Assembly (NCBI GenBank): GCA_040751775.1
Contig: JBFMGD010000011.1
Span: forward strand, 1 to 60,174
Origin: JBFMGD01 sp040751775
GTDB lineage: Bacteria > Bacillota > Dethiobacteria > DTU022
Direction of reading: 5' to 3'
DNA length: 60,174 nt
This document shows, in pieces, positions 58,698 to 60,174 of this stretch (positions are counted from its first letter, which is position 1; each line of letters begins with the position of its first letter). The translations under genes were made by a program, and so were the position numbers. Below the pieces are notes generated by a model that was not told the origin of the DNA, did not search any database, and saw only the letters and a program-made list of their open reading frames with translations.

Positions 58698-60174
58698 TTG
58701 GAAAAGTTTACCTTTAAGGGTCAGCCGAGACTGAGGCTTCTTTCGGACGAACAAATTGAGTTGATGCATGAAAAAGCGCTTTATATACTGGAGAGCGCCG
58801 GGGTCAAGTTTGAGTCCGATGAAGCGTTAAAGATATTGAAGGATCACGGCGCGACCGTGGATTTTGAACGCAAAATAGCCAAATTCAAGCCGGAGATGGT
58901 GCTCGATGCCGTCAAGAAGGCGCCGTCCGCAATCCGCCTCCATAACCGGGACGGGGAGCCCGCGGCGGATTTAAGCGGTAATCACGTGCACTTTGATCCG
59001 GGTTCGGCCGCCATTAAATTCATGGAATCCGACGGGGTGACCGTGCGCCAATCGCAGGCGCGCGACCTGGCCCTGATCTCCAGGGTCAACGACGCCCTGG
59101 ATAATATTAAGATCCAGTCCACGGCGGTAGTGCTCTACGACGTACCGAAGCTGATCGGCGACAGCTACCGGCTTTACCTCCTCTTGAAGAACTCTCCCAA
59201 GGCGATTATTACCGGCGCCTTCAGCGTACACGGCATTGCGCACATGCGGGAGATGCTGGCTGCCGTGGTCGGCGGTTACGATCAACTGAGGGAAAAACCG
59301 GTCGCCATCTTCGATATCTGCCCGTCACCGCCGTTGAAGTGGACGCATATCAGCTCTCAAAACATTATCGACTGCGCCCGTTTCGGGCTGCCGCTGGAGA
59401 CCGTCTCCATGCCGATGCCCGGCGCGGCTTCCCCGGCTACCTTATCGGGTTCAATTTTAATCCATACCGCCGAGACGCTCAGCGGAATCGTCCTGGCGCA
59501 AGCGGTCAATCCGGGCACGCCGGTAGTTTACGGCGGCGCGCCGGTCCATTTTGACATGCGTTTCGGCACGACACCTTTAAGCGCCGTGGAAGCGACCATG
59601 ATCGCCGCCGCCTACGCCCAGATGGGCAAATACTACGGGATGCCCACCCACACCTACGCTGGCTTGAGCGATTCCAAGGCAGTGGACGCCCAGGCCGGCC
59701 TCGAGACAGGCATGAGCGGCATCATCGCCCAACTGGCCGGGATTAACGTGATCTCCGGCGCGGGGGCCCTTGATTTTGTCAGCTGCATCAGCGTAGAGAA
59801 ACTGGTCGTTGATAACGAGATCTGCGGCATGGCCTTGCGGCTGCACCGGGAGATCGACTGCTCGCCTGAAGCGATGGCCGTCGACCTGGTACGCGACCTC
59901 GGCCCCGGGGGTGATTACCTCTCCACGGATCATACCTTCACCTGGTTCAAGAAAGAACCGTATATTCCATCTCCGGTAATCGATCGCCGCGACCGCAATA
60001 GCTGGGTCGCCCAGGGCGGTAAAGACACTTTCCGGAGGGCCCAGGAGAGAGTAGCGGAGATCCGGGAAACCCACCAGCCGGCAGCCCTGGATCAAGAGCG
60101 GTCGGCGGCGCTGGACGGCGTCACCGCCAAAATCATGGACGAGCTCAAAATAAAATCTCTTCCCCTCGGACCAA
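58698..60174 (+). CDS. MttB-family corrinoid methyltransferase 3 (partial, runs off the window)
   Basis: From TTG 58698 (AGGAGGGA 5 nt upstream) the frame stays open for 492 codons to the window end. It has the MttB pattern: SDEQIELMHEKALYILESAG, VHFDPGSAAIKFMESDGVTV, MPMPGAASPATLSGSILIHT, VNPGTPVVYGGAPVHFD and DLGPGGDYLSTDHT. It differs most from the two other copies, for example GYDQLREKPVAIFDICPSPP, so a different substrate is likely. No amber codon is seen. Only a few residues should be missing beyond base 60174. Same operon as mttB2 and the corrinoid protein. Confidence 0.92.
   Translation, partial: MEKFTFKGQPRLRLLSDEQIELMHEKALYILESAGVKFESDEALKILKDHGATVDFERKIAKFKPEMVLDAVKKAPSAIRLHNRDGEPAADLSGNHVHFDPGSAAIKFMESDGVTVRQSQARDLALISRVNDALDNIKIQSTAVVLYDVPKLIGDSYRLYLLLKNSPKAIITGAFSVHGIAHMREMLAAVVGGYDQLREKPVAIFDICPSPPLKWTHISSQNIIDCARFGLPLETVSMPMPGAASPATLSGSILIHTAETLSGIVLAQAVNPGTPVVYGGAPVHFDMRFGTTPLSAVEATMIAAAYAQMGKYYGMPTHTYAGLSDSKAVDAQAGLETGMSGIIAQLAGINVISGAGALDFVSCISVEKLVVDNEICGMALRLHREIDCSPEAMAVDLVRDLGPGGDYLSTDHTFTWFKKEPYIPSPVIDRRDRNSWVAQGGKDTFRRAQERVAEIRETHQPAALDQERSAALDGVTAKIMDELKIKSLPLGP

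Noticed and set aside
46570..60174. Pyrrolysine-type trimethylamine methyltransferase
   Set aside because: No in-frame TAG in any of the three MttB frames and no pyl genes in the window.
1..60174. CRISPR arrays, tRNA or rRNA genes, insertion sequences, prophage
   Set aside because: I saw no regularly spaced direct repeats, no tRNA-like cloverleaf, no transposase or integrase frames.

Overview
The window looks like the chromosome of a GC-rich, anaerobic, probably spore-lineage Bacillota (Clostridia or Desulfotomaculia type). The reasons are the strong AGGAGG-like ribosome sites, frequent GTG and TTG starts, energy conservation through acyl-CoA (ADP-forming acyl-CoA synthetase, butyrate kinase with phosphate butyryltransferase), an O2/NO-scavenging flavodiiron protein, and corrinoid-dependent MttB-type methyltransferases. 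Genus-level identity cannot be read from the sequence alone.

Layout. (1) 0.1-9.4 kb: a TetR-MaoC fusion regulator, then a tightly packed acyl-CoA operon: acyl-CoA dehydrogenase, biotin carboxylase, carboxyltransferase, crotonase, a BKACE/DUF849 enzyme and a small biotin carrier. It resembles a leucine/isovalerate (liu) cluster in which BKACE stands where HMG-CoA lyase would be. An acyl-CoA synthetase follows. (2) 9.5-21.8 kb: a cobalamin riboswitch with tandem terminator hairpins, then a long run for B12 uptake and late synthesis: btuF, btuC, btuD, a DUF71 ATPase, cobO, cobU, cobQ, cbiB, cobS, cobD, cobT, cobC. (3) 21.8-29.5 kb: corA with a possible leader peptide, a flavodiiron protein with a perfect palindrome at its promoter, ornithine aminotransferase, a transaldolase-family enzyme, a CoA-transferase fused to a GNAT domain, and a divergent Lgt homologue. 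(4) 29.6-36 kb: a tryptophanase-family lyase, then a BioF2-type acyltransferase, an MshA-like glycosyltransferase, a PIG-L deacetylase, a metallo-beta-lactamase-fold hydrolase and inositol-phosphate synthase, together suggestive of an inositol-glycoside or thiol pathway. (5) 36-46.1 kb: an old-yellow-enzyme type reductase, DinB, ADP-forming acyl-CoA synthetase, an SRAP (YedK/HMCES) protein, CvpA-like, a SprT-like protease, MoaD-like, buk and ptb. (6) 46.1-60.2 kb: three MttB-family methyltransferases (the last cut by the window end), an MttB remnant, one corrinoid protein, a saccharopine-dehydrogenase-like enzyme, lysine 2,3-aminomutase, an NhaC-family and an APC-family transporter, and one sigma-54 activator.

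The most interesting system is region 6. I find four sites with the sigma-54 GG-N10-GC architecture, in front of mttB1, the NhaC transporter, the APC permease and mttB2, around one PAS-AAA-Fis activator. Two of them carry upstream dyads sharing the half-site TGCCGA. This points to a sigma-54-controlled catabolic regulon for a methylated (quaternary) amine, possibly tied to lysine or beta-lysine. The B12 operon of region 2 would supply its cofactor, and the acyl-CoA kinases and synthetases could harvest ATP. None of the MttB genes has an in-frame amber codon, so they belong to the non-pyrrolysine group. All functions are read from motifs and context only; no database search was run.
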